The notes beneath the pieces were generated by a model. That model worked only from the letters and a program-made list of their open reading frames with translations. It did not search any database and had not been told where the DNA came from. The translations under genes were made by a program, and so were the position numbers. A stretch of DNA of 64,000 nucleotides from CAJXVA01 sp963761755 (GTDB lineage: Bacteria; Myxococcota_A; Polyangia; Nannocystales; Nannocystaceae), in NCBI GenBank assembly GCA_963761755.1, contig CAVXIC010000008.1:124001-188000 (forward strand), written 5' to 3'. Below, piece after piece: positions 44,122 through 53,635 of the stretch. Positions within the stretch are counted from its first letter, which is position 1. The number at the start of each line of letters is the position of its first letter.

Positions 44122-45426
44122 GCGAAGGTCAGCGAGCCCAGCACCTCGTCTCGGGCCTCGTCGAGCGCGCCCCACACCTCGGTGAGCCGGTCGTTCCGAG
44201 GGTCTCTGGCGTGATCGTGGTCGAAGAGGTCGACGACCTCGACGACCCGGATCTGGTCGAGCGGCCGGCCGGGCACCCGCGGGCGACCGTCGCCGTCGGC
44301 CTCGATCACCATGCCGGCGCGCTCCAGCCGCGAGAGGGACTCTTGCACGACGTCGAGGCCGAGCCGGAAGCGCTCCGCGAGCATGTCCTCGCTGAGTCCG
44401 ACCTCGCGGCGGACGTAGTGGTCCGCGATCGCGAGCATCAGCCGCGCCGCGGTGCGACCGGAGGGCTGCTGCATCGCGAGGCGGTCGAGCACGTAGCGGT
44501 TGAGGTAGCCCACCAGGGCGATCGAGCGGCGGTGCTGATTGACGAACGCGATCTCGGCACCCAGCAGCACCACCATCCACGACAGGTAGGACCACACGAG
44601 CAAGATGGGCAGGATCGCCAGTGAGCCGTAGAGGCCTTCGTAGGTCGCGAGCGCAAATCGGGTGGCGTAGAAGCCGAAGCCCAGCTTGGCCACCTCGATG
44701 AGGGCGGCCGAGATGAGCCCGCCCACGACGGCGCCGCCCCAGCGGACGGTGGTGTTGGGGAGGAAGCGGTTGAGCGCGATGAGCCCCAGCGTGCTGGTCA
44801 GCCACGGTACGCCGAGCGCCGAGTCGAGCCCGGGGACCAGCGGATGCGCGAGGCTGTACAGGATGAGCAGCGGACCCAGCGTAGCCAGCGTGTAGAACAT
44901 CGTGAACTTCACCAGCAGGGAGCGGCGTCGGTTGACCCGCCAGATCTGGTTGAAGGTGCGCTCGAGCGTTTGGAACAGGACGAAAGCGATGAGCAGCGTG
45001 ACCAAGAACCCCCACGCGCCGAGGTTGCCGATGGTCACGTTCTCGGCCAGCGTGAGGGCGCTGCCGGCCATCTCGTTGGCCCGGGCGCCCTCGGGGACGA
45101 GCGAGGCGAAGAGGTCTCGGAGTAGACGGCGGCCGGAGCTCTGGTCCATCAATCCGACGACCAGCAGTGCGGTGCCGATGATCGGGACCGCCGAGAGCAG
45201 CGTGTGTAGCGAGAGGACCGCCGCCATCCCTGCGCAGCGATCTTCGATGAAGAATCGGCGCGAGACGTACGCGGCGAGCAGGTACAGGCGTCGCTTGGAC
45301 GGGACGTCGTACTCGGGGGCGCGGGGGACGAGTTGGCCGCGGATCCGGGCCAGGGTGCGAATGCCGAGGTGCCACCACCGCGCGAGGATTGAAGGATCCT
45401 CGCTGCGGTGTCGGCGGCTCGCTCAC
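44067..45426 (-). CDS. YihY/BrkB-family membrane protein; apparent frameshift near 45390
   Basis: The body of the protein (from about 45400 down) has six membrane helices with the family motifs FFIEDRCAGMAAVLSLHTLL, FQTLERTFNQIWRVN and LVWSYLSWMVVLLGAEIAF. A C-terminal cytoplasmic domain of about 130 residues looks like a winged helix. No start codon exists in this frame between the TGA at 45422 and ATG 45227, which lies inside the first helix. GTG 45426, coupled to the upstream gene by a GTGA overlap, would fit if one base is removed near 45390. The family was once called ribonuclease BN; its function is unknown. Confidence 0.78.
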
Positions 45427-46205
45427 GCCTCCCCGGCGCGCGCGGGAGGCTTCTTCTTGGGCACCCTCTCGGGACGCATCGCCTTCTTGTGCTCGGCGAT
45501 CTGAGACCGCAAGGGCTCGGCCAAGCGCTCGAGCTCCTCCCGCAGGTGGCCCAGCGCCGATTCGACCGGCGCGACTTTGTCGTCGTCCAAACCGCTGATC
45601 TCGGGCAGCAGCTCGGCGAGCCGGCGCGCGGCGCCGAGCGCCTTTTGAATCGCGTCGAGCTCGTCGGTGCCCTGGGGCTTCGGGCGGAGGATCGGGTCGA
45701 AGCGCTTGCGCAGCTCGGCGACGGACTGGCCTTCGTCGAAGACCGCGGTGCGAAGGTCCTTGAGCACCTCTCGCGGCGCTGGGGGAGGACCTCCGCCCTG
45801 CGGCATGCGCTGCTGCGGCGGACGGTTGGCGGCCTTGACCGCCTTGCCGAAGTAGTCGACCGCCTGCAGGCTGGGGACTTCCTTCTCGACGCCGTCCCAG
45901 CGGAGCACCGAGGGCGCCAACCGCTTGAGGGTGGAGAAGGACACGACGAGCTTGTCGACGGTGGCGCGACGCAGGTGCAGCTCTTGCGTGCAGTAGGCGT
46001 AGAAGTCGTCGAACCCCCAGTCGCCAAAGGCCGAGCCGTCGCGGATCTGCACGAGGGTTTCGGCGAGCTCGACCCACGAGCGCTTGAACGCCTGCGTGAT
46101 GCGGAGCGCGTCGAGCCTCAGCGGATCGGCGCCGCTTTGTTCGAGCCGTTCGAGGAGGGCTGCGATCTTCTCACTGGCACGCGCCACGGCCGCCTCGTAT
46201 AGCAC
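45423..46205 (-). CDS. Helical protein with a possible helix-turn-helix
   Basis: Taking GTG 46205 as start gives about 260 residues; the frame is open further upstream but overlaps the divergent kinase gene. The segment from IRDGSAFGDWGFDDFYAYCT to LHLRRATVDKLVVSF resembles small DNA-binding modules seen in mobile and myxobacterial proteins. A Pro/Gln linker and a charged helical region (VESALGHLREELERL) ending in Lys/Arg/Pro follow. No family is firmly recognised. Its stop overlaps the start of the YihY gene. Confidence 0.62.
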   Translation of the reverse strand: MLYEAAVARASEKIAALLERLEQSGADPLRLDALRITQAFKRSWVELAETLVQIRDGSAFGDWGFDDFYAYCTQELHLRRATVDKLVVSFSTLKRLAPSVLRWDGVEKEVPSLQAVDYFGKAVKAANRPPQQRMPQGGGPPPAPREVLKDLRTAVFDEGQSVAELRKRFDPILRPKPQGTDELDAIQKALGAARRLAELLPEISGLDDDKVAPVESALGHLREELERLAEPLRSQIAEHKKAMRPERVPKKKPPARAGEA

Positions 46206-46222
46206 CGGGTGCGACGCGGTGG

Positions 46223-46228
46223 TACCGT
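46223..46228 (+). promoter_or_regulatory. -10-like element, leaderless type
   Basis: TACCGT ends six bases before the GTG start at 46235. Confidence 0.35.
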
Positions 46229-46234
46229 TGAGGC

Positions 46235-47946
46235 GTGTCCGAGCCCGCAGGGCGGTCCACGGCCGCTCCGGGCGGTCTGACCAGCGCGTCGGGGGCGTCA
46301 GCACCCGGGACGCCCGTGCAGCGGGCGCTCGCCGCCACGCTCGCGCCCGATGCAGCCGCCCCGCCGCGAGGGCACGGGCGCACCCGTCCATTTCGCCTCG
46401 GGGCGACCTTCGTGCCCGATCCGGAGCCCGAGCAGGACGCGGGCGTCTGGCTCGGGGCTGCGGAGCGCTATCAAGTGGTCCGATTCCTGGGCCAGGGGGG
46501 GATGGGCCGAGTGTACGAGGCGCGGCGCGAATCGGATGGCCGGTCGGCGGCGGTGAAGGTGCTGCGCGCCGACCGGGTCGCGGGCAACAAGGCCGAGCTG
46601 GTCGCGCGCTTCCGCCAAGAGGTGTCCGCGGCCTCTCGCGCAGGTCACCGCGGCATCGTCGAGATGCTCGGCTTCGAGAAGACGCCCGACGGTCGGGTGC
46701 TCGTCGCCATGGAACTCCTGCGCGGCGAGTCGCTCGAGGACTGGCTCGCGAAGCCGGGGACCCTCGACGTCGGCCTGCAGCGCATGGCGCAGCTGTGCGA
46801 CGCGCTGCACGCTGCCCACGCGCACGGCGTCCTGCACCGGGACATCAAGCCGGCAAACCTGTTCCTGCACCGCGAAGACGACGGCACGATCCGGCCGACG
46901 ATCCTCGACTTCGGGCTGGCCAAGGTGGAGATGCCCGATCACACCCAGATCGAGACCGCCGCCGGGACCGTCCTGGGCACGCCGTACTACCTCGCGCCCG
47001 AGCGCGCGCTCGGCCGGGGGCTCGATGCGCGCGCCGATCTCTACAGCGTCGGCGTGGTCCTGTACGAGATGGTCACCGGGTCGCTGCCGTTCGAGGCGGA
47101 GGCGTTCATGGCGATCCTCGAGGGGCACGTTCGGCAGACCCCGCTGGATCCTCGTCAGGCCGCCGCGGACCGACCGATCCCCGCCGCGGTTTCGGCCTTG
47201 GTGCTCTCGCTGCTCGAGAAGGACCCCGCGGCCCGGCCTCGCAGCGCTGCGGAGGTCGCCGGGGCCCTTCGCGGACTGCTCGCCGATCATGCGGACGTGC
47301 TCGCGGAGTGCCCGACCGGGCCGCGCACGAAGGCGGCCCCGGGCGCCGACACGATGTCCCTGCGCGCGCAGGCGCTGGGCCCGACGATCGCCCCTACACC
47401 CGATGGCGGCGCTGCGGCCGTGGCCTCGCCCGACGCCGCCACGCTCGCCCCGGGCGGGTCGATGGCGTTCGCGCCGACACCGGCACCGACGCCGGACCGG
47501 ACCGACCCGATCCCAGCCCGGTCCGGGCGGCGTTGGCTGCTCATCCCGCTGGGCATCACCCTCGTCGCGGCCGTCGCGGGGACGCTGGCGTTCGCGGGAG
47601 CCTCCGAGGACGCGGAGCTCGGCGGCGCGGGTGCGCAGCGCGAGCCCGTGGGGGCGCCGCCTTCAGCGGAGCCCCCACCAGACCCAGACAGCCAAAGCCA
47701 GCACCACAGCCAGCTGGGGCGGTCCCGCCAGACCCGAGCGCGTCCGCGCCCGCGGTCGAGTCGGTCGTCGCCGTGCCCAAGTCCCGGCCTCAGACCTCGG
47801 CGACCGACTCCGCGAAGCCGGTCGGCAGTGGTACAACCCCACCGATGAAGAAGGCCCGCTCGCGTCCGACGCCGGCGTCATCGCCAACCCCGCCGCCTCC
47901 TTCCTCTTCGCTCCCCTCCTTCAAAGACGACGTCTATGAAGACTGA
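46235..47946 (+). CDS. Ser/Thr protein kinase; apparent frameshift near 47690
   Basis: From GTG 46235, a disordered N-terminus of about 75 residues precedes a Hanks-type kinase domain (LGQGGMGRVY near residue 85, HRDIKPAN near 201, DFGLAK, GTPYYLAPERALG). A Pro/Ala linker and one membrane helix (LLIPLGITLVAAVAGTLAF) follow. The frame then runs to 47848 with an Arg-rich sequence of wrong character, while the next frame continues with a Pro/Ala tail ending FKDDVYED at 47946. One missing base near 47690 would join them. The ATG of the next gene lies inside this end, supporting the longer form. Confidence 0.82.
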
Positions 47947-48680
47947 CCGCCTCCGCGTGAATCCCCGCTTCGCCGCCGCCCTTCGCCCGCTGGCGTGCCT
48001 GACGTGCGCCGCATCCCTCGTCGTCGGCGTGCCGACCTCGGTCCTCGCGGCTGCACCCGTCGCGGCCGAGGCCCCCGCTTCGGCCGAGGCCCCCGAGGCC
48101 CCCGCTTCGGCCGACGCGGCCGAGGCCGACGCGCCTGACGCGGTCGATGCTGGAGATCTGAGCGCGGGCATCGAGGAGGCCGTCGCGGCCCGCAAGGCCC
48201 AGCCCAGCGCGGCCACCTGGCGAGCGGAGGCCCAGGCCCACGAAGCGGCGGGCAACTACGCGGCAGCGGCGGCGGCCTACCGCGCCGAGCTCGAGGCGCT
48301 GCCCGCCGACGACGTGGACGCCCGACGTCGCAGCGAAGTCGACTGGGAGCGGATGCGGGAGCTGTCGCGCGGCCGGGTCGAGGACGAGCCGGCGTCCACC
48401 CATCGGGCCGAGCTCGACGGGCAGTGGGTCCCCCCTGCGCCCGCCGGGCTGCAGGGCGTCGCCCCGACCCAAAGCCGACCCGACGCTCGATGACGGACCC
48501 AAGGAGCGGATCGTCACCAAGTGGTACTTCTGGGTGACCGTCGCCGCGATCGCAGCCAGCGCGGGCGCCGTGGCGGGCATCGCGATCAAGGCGGCCCGGG
48601 ATGAACGCAGCGACGCCCTCGACGCGTCGGCGCTCCAGCCGATGCCGACGCCCTCGGGGCCCGGCGTCTTCCGCTTCTGA
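47936..48680 (+). CDS. Exported Ala-rich protein with C-terminal membrane helix; apparent frameshift at 48471
   Basis: ATG 47936 overlaps the kinase end. A signal peptide (CLTCAASLVVGVPTSVLA) is followed by Ala/Glu/Asp repeats and a TPR-like helical pair (WRAEAQAHEAAGNYAAAAAA). The frame stops at 48493, but one base fewer in the AAA at 48471-48473 continues it as ADPTLDDGPKERIVTKWYFW, a transmembrane helix and a tail ending FRF at 48680, two bases before the next start. The kinase and this protein form a pair often seen in myxobacteria; its function is unknown. Confidence 0.65.
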
Positions 48681-48681
48681 G

Positions 48682-49881
48682 ATGCACGCTGCAGCGCGGG
48701 CCCGATCCGTTGCGCTGGCGAGCGTCCTTGCACTCGTGGACGCCGGCTGCGGTGATCCGCCTGCACCGCGTTCCGCCCTGATGCTCAGCGACGCGGAGAC
48801 CGCGGCCGATGTGTGGCGCTTCGGCGACGGGCTGCGGGTGCAGGGTTTTTGGGCTCCTGCGGCTCCGCTGGTGCCCGGAGAGGCGCTCGGGGTGGGTTTC
48901 GAGGCGTCGGCGCCGGGCCGATTCGAGGTCTCGGTGGTGCCGCCGCGGGCCGGGGCTCGCGAGGTCGCCCGCGGAGGCCCCGACGCGCCGCCGGTCTCGG
49001 TGCCGCCCGACCCGCGCAGGGTGATCGCGGTGGTGGAGGGGGAGGGGCGACTGCAGGTCGCGCTGCGCCTGCCCGCGCCGTGGCATCCCAAGCACGCGCT
49101 GGTGCTGCTGCGTCGTCTGGGAACGCCCGCGGCGCTCGGGGCCGTCGAGGGACCGCGCCGTCGCGACGGCGTCGCCGTGCTCGGCGTGCTCGAGGTCGCG
49201 ACGACGCCCACGGCGGTCGTCGCGTCGCCGGCATCGATCACGCCCGACGGGGTGCTCGACGAGGCCGCGTGGCGATCGGCACCGCGCACGGCGTTGGTCG
49301 ATTCACGCAGCGGGGAGCCGGTGCGACTGGGGGCGGGGCGAGAGGACGCGCCGGACTGGGGCCCGACCGAGGTCGCGTTCGCCTACGACGACACCTATCT
49401 CTACGCCGCCGCATGGCTGCCCGATCGCGATCTGCGGGGCACGTACACCCAGCGCGACGAGCCGATCTGGAAGGAAGAGGTGTTCGAGCTGTTCATCTTC
49501 GGCGACGACCGGAAGGCCGACTACCTGGAGCTGCAGGTCTCCCCGCGTGGCGTCGTGTTCGACGCTCGATTCGAGCGCTACCGCCAGGGAGACGAGGGCT
49601 GGAACAGCGCCTTTCGAGCCGGGGTGCAGGTGCGCGGCACCCTCGAGGCGCCAGCCGACCGCGACGAGGGGTGGAGCGCCGAGCTCGCCGTGCCGTGGTC
49701 GGAGATCTGCGCGTTCACCGAGGTGCGCTGTCCGGTGGGTCCGGGGACCTCGCTTCGGATCAACGCGTTCCGCTTCGAGCGCCCGCGCAAGGGTCCCGCG
49801 GTCGGGCTGGCGCTGTCCCCGACCCAGGTCCCGGATTTTCATGCGCCGCAGAACGCCGCCCGCTTGGAGCTGGTACCCTGA
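48682..49881 (+). CDS. CBM9-like lipoprotein
   Basis: ATG 48682 gives 399 residues with a lipoprotein signal (SVALASVLALVDAGC). An N-terminal half of beta-rich sequence is followed by a carbohydrate-binding family 9-like domain: TPDGVLDEAAWRSAP, VAFAYDDTYLYAAAWLPD, KEEVFELFIFGDD, YLELQVSPRGVVFDARF and GWSAELAVPWSEI. Such domains bind sugars or haem-like ligands; no catalytic part is present. It probably forms an operon with the gene before it and with the CAP-domain lipoprotein after it. Confidence 0.83.
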   Translation: MHAAARARSVALASVLALVDAGCGDPPAPRSALMLSDAETAADVWRFGDGLRVQGFWAPAAPLVPGEALGVGFEASAPGRFEVSVVPPRAGAREVARGGPDAPPVSVPPDPRRVIAVVEGEGRLQVALRLPAPWHPKHALVLLRRLGTPAALGAVEGPRRRDGVAVLGVLEVATTPTAVVASPASITPDGVLDEAAWRSAPRTALVDSRSGEPVRLGAGREDAPDWGPTEVAFAYDDTYLYAAAWLPDRDLRGTYTQRDEPIWKEEVFELFIFGDDRKADYLELQVSPRGVVFDARFERYRQGDEGWNSAFRAGVQVRGTLEAPADRDEGWSAELAVPWSEICAFTEVRCPVGPGTSLRINAFRFERPRKGPAVGLALSPTQVPDFHAPQNAARLELVP

Positions 49882-51563
49882 TCGCTCTGCGCACTCGTCT
49901 CGCCCGCGCCGCTGGCAGCCTCGGAGCTGCGCTCACGTTGGCGCTCTGCAGCGCCGCCGCCTGTGACGCGCCAGGGTCGTCGGGCGGGACCCGCCGACCC
50001 GCCGACGCCGCCCGGGGCACCTTCGAGGGCATCACGCTCACGCCGCTCGAGGTGCGATTCAGCGGACCGGCCGCGCTGCAATATGGGGTGAGCACCGCCC
50101 ACACCACCTCGCAGACCGAGGACGCGATCGCGAGCGCGCTGACCGATCGGGGGATGACCGCGGATCCCACACTGCACCGCGCCGCCCGAGAACTCGCGCG
50201 GACGCTGCCCGAAGGTGCCAACGTCCCCTCGCGGCTGATCGAGGCGGTGCTGTCGTGGGCGGGCGTGGCCGACCCGCCGCCGCGCCTGGTGGTGGTCGAG
50301 CTCTCCGAGGACCCCGCGGCGTGCGTTCGGACCTTCAGCCCGGCGTGCCGAGGCGCGGTGGCGTCGCTGGTCGGCAAGATCGAGCAGCCCTCCAGCCGGG
50401 TCCCGGCCCGCTTCGGGGTCGGGGTGGCGCAGGGGTCCGATGGCACCACCCGGATGCTGGCGGCCGTGCTCGACCCGATGGTCGCGATGGCGCCGACGCC
50501 GGTCGTGGTCTCGCCGCGTCGAACCGTCACCATCGCGGGACGTTTGGTCGGCGCCCGCACCAAGCCCAGCGTCGAGGTGGTCGAACCCTCGGGTGTTGGA
50601 CGAACGATGCCCACCTCGGTGTCGCTCGACGGCTCCTTCGAGGCCCAGGTGACCTGTGAGGCGCGCGGGGTCTACCAGGTCGAGGTGATGGCCGAGGGAT
50701 CCCACGGCCCCGAGGTCGCGGCCAACTTTCCGCTGTACTGCGGATCCAAGCCGCCAACCCGGGTTCGCGTCGAGCTCGAGCGGATCGAGGCCGGCATCGA
50801 CGCCGACGCCCTCGCGCGCGCCAACTTCGTCCACCTCAACGACGAGCGGAAGCGACGCGGGCTGGCGCCGCTGTCGTGGGACGACCGGGCGGCCTCCGTC
50901 GCGCAGCGCCACAGCAAGGACATGCTCGAGGGCGGCTACGTCGGCCACGTGTCGCCGCGGACCGGGGACGTCAGCGCCCGGTTCGAGCGGGCCCGGATCG
51001 TCGGCGCCGTCATTCGAGAGAACGTCGCGCGGGGCTACGGACCCAAGGGCGTGCACGACAGCCTGATGTCCTCGCCGGGACACCGCGTCAACCTGCTGGC
51101 GCAGGACGTGACCCACGTCGGCGTCGGCGTGGTCATCGGTCCGGTCGACCCCGACGTGGCCGACGCGCCTCGCCCGCTGTTCGTGACCCAAAACTTCTTC
51201 AAGAAGCCCGGCGCTGGAGCGCCCCGCGACGAGCAGCTCGCGCCCACGATCCGTGCCCGGGTCGATGGCGCTCGGGCCAGCCGCAGCCTTCGGGCCGCGG
51301 CGTGGGACGATGGTCTCGATGCGCTCGCCGCGATGCTGGCGCAGCGGGTGGCGGCCGGTCGGCGGCTGCCCAGCGGATGGGAGCAAGAGGTCTTCGATCT
51401 CGGCTACGAGACCGTGGAGACCCATCAGGTCTCGGGTGCGGACTTCGACGCCCTCAGCGGCGTCGAGCTGTTCTTCGGGCCGGACTTGGCCGCCGGGGTG
51501 GGGGTGGTGCGGCAAAAGGGCGAGCAGGGGTTCGTCATGATCGTGCTCGTCGCGTCGCGCTGA
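49878..51563 (+). CDS. CAP (SCP/PR1)-domain lipoprotein, probable CTG start
   Basis: No ATG, GTG or TTG precedes the signal peptide in this frame; CTG 49878, overlapping the previous TGA, gives a good lipoprotein signal (LGAALTLALCSAAAC). Residues 40-290 are of unknown fold. A CAP domain at about 310-440 has FVHLNDERKRRGLAPL, HSKDMLEGGYVGHVS and MSSPGHRVNLL, the usual cysteine-independent bacterial form. A C-terminal domain of about 120 residues follows. Bacterial CAP proteins are exported and of largely unknown role. Length is about 561 residues. Confidence 0.8.
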   Translation: MIALRTRLARAAGSLGAALTLALCSAAACDAPGSSGGTRRPADAARGTFEGITLTPLEVRFSGPAALQYGVSTAHTTSQTEDAIASALTDRGMTADPTLHRAARELARTLPEGANVPSRLIEAVLSWAGVADPPPRLVVVELSEDPAACVRTFSPACRGAVASLVGKIEQPSSRVPARFGVGVAQGSDGTTRMLAAVLDPMVAMAPTPVVVSPRRTVTIAGRLVGARTKPSVEVVEPSGVGRTMPTSVSLDGSFEAQVTCEARGVYQVEVMAEGSHGPEVAANFPLYCGSKPPTRVRVELERIEAGIDADALARANFVHLNDERKRRGLAPLSWDDRAASVAQRHSKDMLEGGYVGHVSPRTGDVSARFERARIVGAVIRENVARGYGPKGVHDSLMSSPGHRVNLLAQDVTHVGVGVVIGPVDPDVADAPRPLFVTQNFFKKPGAGAPRDEQLAPTIRARVDGARASRSLRAAAWDDGLDALAAMLAQRVAAGRRLPSGWEQEVFDLGYETVETHQVSGADFDALSGVELFFGPDLAAGVGVVRQKGEQGFVMIVLVASR

Positions 51564-51627
51564 GCCCAGCGTTGGACGCTCTGGAGCGGGTTGGCGGATT
51601 CTCACTTTCGCGGCACGCGTGGCTCCG

Positions 51628-51633
51628 TATGCT
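51628..51633 (+). promoter_or_regulatory. -10-like element, leaderless type
   Basis: TATGCT ends eight bases before ATG 51642. Confidence 0.4.
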
Positions 51634-51641
51634 CCGGGTCG

Positions 51642-52547
51642 ATGAGTACGCCCCATCCCGCATCTCCCGCGGCGCGTGAAACCGTCATCCTCGGCGTGAT
51701 CGGTGGGTCCGGCCTGTACGCCATGGACGCGCTCGAGAACACCGAGCAGGTCACCCTCAACACGCCCTTCGGAGACCCCAGCGGGCCCTACACCGTCGGC
51801 GCCATCGCGCGGGACGGGAAGGCCCCGCTGCGCGCGGTCTTCCTGCCGCGTCATGGCGCGGGCCACAAGGTGCTGCCCTCGGAGATCAACTACCGCGCCA
51901 ACATTCACGGCCTCAAGCAGCTGGGCGTGACCCACCTGCTCAGCGTGTCGGCCGTCGGGTCGCTGCGGGAGGACGTCGCGCCGGGGCACATCGTGTTTCC
52001 CGATCAGTTCATCGACCGGACCAAGCATCGCGCCACGTCGTTCTTCGGCGAGGGCGTCGTGGGTCACGTGCAGTTCGGACACCCCACCACCGCCGCGCTG
52101 CGGGAGATGGCGCGGGAGGCGGCCGCGTCGACCGGTGCGACCGTCCACGATGGGGGCGCGTGCGTGGTCATCGACGGTCCCGCGTTCTCGACCCGAGCGG
52201 AGTCCGAGCTGTACCGCAGCTGGGGCGCGCGCATCGTCGGCATGACCGCGCTGCCCGAGGCCAAGCTCGCGCGCGAGGCGGAGCTGGCCTACACCCTGCT
52301 GGCGATGTCGACCGACTACGACTGCTGGCACGACGAAGAGGTCAGCGTGGACGCCGTCGTCGCGGTCATGCAGGCCAACGTCGAGTTCGCGCGCAAGACC
52401 ATCGTGGCCCTGGCACAGCGGCTCCCCGAGCACACCGAGGCGCTGCCCTATCCTCGCGCGTGCGAGCACGCGGTGATGACCGCGCCCGAGGCGATGTCCG
52501 ACCAGGCGCGCGCCCGCCTCGATCTCATCATCGGCCAGTACCTGTGA
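51642..52547 (+). CDS. mtnP: S-methyl-5'-thioadenosine phosphorylase
   Basis: The 301-residue product is an MTA phosphorylase/purine nucleoside phosphorylase of the trimeric family: GVIGGSGLYAM, FLPRHGAGHKVLPSEINYRA, VSAVGSLREDVAPGHIVFPD, and ARIVGMTALPEAKLAREAEL. It cleaves methylthioadenosine with phosphate to adenine and methylthioribose-1-phosphate in methionine salvage. Whether inosine or guanosine is preferred instead cannot be told. The PfkB-family kinase gene follows 55 bases later. Confidence 0.88.
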   Translation: MSTPHPASPAARETVILGVIGGSGLYAMDALENTEQVTLNTPFGDPSGPYTVGAIARDGKAPLRAVFLPRHGAGHKVLPSEINYRANIHGLKQLGVTHLLSVSAVGSLREDVAPGHIVFPDQFIDRTKHRATSFFGEGVVGHVQFGHPTTAALREMAREAAASTGATVHDGGACVVIDGPAFSTRAESELYRSWGARIVGMTALPEAKLAREAELAYTLLAMSTDYDCWHDEEVSVDAVVAVMQANVEFARKTIVALAQRLPEHTEALPYPRACEHAVMTAPEAMSDQARARLDLIIGQYL

Positions 52548-52602
52548 TGCGAGGCGTCGACCTCTCCCCGTTCCTGCCCTGATCCCGAAAGACCGAACCA
52601 CA

Positions 52603-53541
52603 ATGAGCGACAGCAACCCCTCCGTTCTCGTCGTCGGCAGCGTCGCCGTCGACTGGGTCATCACCCCACACGCGCAGCGCGAAGAGTCCATCGGCGGCGC
52701 GGCCACGTTCTTCTCGATGGCCGCCTCGTACCTCGCCAACGTCCGCCTCGTGGGCGTCGTGGGCAAGGACTTCCCCGCGCAGGGGATCGAAGACTTGAAG
52801 GCCCGCGGGGTCGATCTCGATGGCCTCGAGACGCGCGAGACCGGCAAGACCTTCCGCTGGAAGGGCAGCTACCACGCCAACATGAACGGCCGGGACACCC
52901 TCGACACCCAGCTGGGCGTCTTCGAGGCCTTCGACCCCAAGCTTCCCGCGCACTACCGCGACAGCGAGTACCTCTTCCTCGCCAACATCGTGCCGGCGCT
53001 CCAGCTCAAGGTGCTCGAGCAGATGAACCGGCGGCCGAAGCTGGTCGGGCTCGACTCCATGAACCTGTGGATCGACATCGCCCGTGACGACCTGGTCGAG
53101 GTCATCCGCAAGGTCGACGTGCTGACGATCAACGAAGAGGAGGCGATGCAGCTGACCGGGGAGCACAACCTGGTCAAGGCGGCCAAGGCGATTCGGGCGA
53201 TGGGCCCGCAGAGCCTCGTCATCAAGCGGGGCGAGTACGGCGCGCTGCTCTTCCACGACGAAGAGATCTTCTCCGCGCCGGCGCTGCCGCTCGAAGAGGT
53301 CATCGATCCGACGGGGGCGGGGGACTCCTTCGCGGGCGGGTTCATGGGCTACCTGGCCCGCGGGGTGGCGCCGACCGGCGAAAACCTGCGCACCGCCATG
53401 ATCTACGGCTCCGTGCTGGCGAGCTTCAACGTCGAGGGCTTCTCCTACGACACGATGAAGGACCTGAGCATCGACAAGATCCAGAGCCGGTTCGCGCAGT
53501 TCTCTCGCCTCACCGACTTTAGTCGCGCCGAGCTGACCTAG
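52603..53541 (+). CDS. PfkB-family sugar or nucleoside kinase
   Basis: The 312-residue product has the PfkB signatures: an N-terminal GSVAVDWV, the Gly pair IGGAATFFSMAASYL, and the C-terminal catalytic motif DPTGAGDSFAGGF with the Asp base. VLTINEEEAMQLTG lies between. Family members phosphorylate adenosine, ribose, fructose and others. Placed behind the MTA phosphorylase, a nucleoside or adenosine-type substrate is a fair guess. No ribosome site is visible before ATG 52603. Confidence 0.86.
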   Translation: MSDSNPSVLVVGSVAVDWVITPHAQREESIGGAATFFSMAASYLANVRLVGVVGKDFPAQGIEDLKARGVDLDGLETRETGKTFRWKGSYHANMNGRDTLDTQLGVFEAFDPKLPAHYRDSEYLFLANIVPALQLKVLEQMNRRPKLVGLDSMNLWIDIARDDLVEVIRKVDVLTINEEEAMQLTGEHNLVKAAKAIRAMGPQSLVIKRGEYGALLFHDEEIFSAPALPLEEVIDPTGAGDSFAGGFMGYLARGVAPTGENLRTAMIYGSVLASFNVEGFSYDTMKDLSIDKIQSRFAQFSRLTDFSRAELT

Positions 53542-53551
53542 CACGGGCCGG

Positions 53552-53617
53552 GCCCAACGCGTGCCCAACGCGTGCCCAACTCGTGCCCAACTCGTGCCCA
53601 ACTCGTGCCCAACTCGT
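53552..53617 (+). repeat. 11-base tandem repeat, six copies
   Basis: GCCCAACGCGT occurs twice and GCCCAACTCGT four times in uninterrupted tandem, filling most of the gap between the PfkB stop and the first ECF sigma factor. The 11-base period is one helical turn, so the copies face the same side of the DNA. It ends just before CATAGT at 53619, a possible -10. Confidence 0.9.
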
Positions 53618-53635
53618 GCATAGTGAGACCCGCGA

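Noticed and set aside
53552..53617. Tandem array considered as a CRISPR
   Set aside because: The 11-base units abut without spacers and no cas gene is present.
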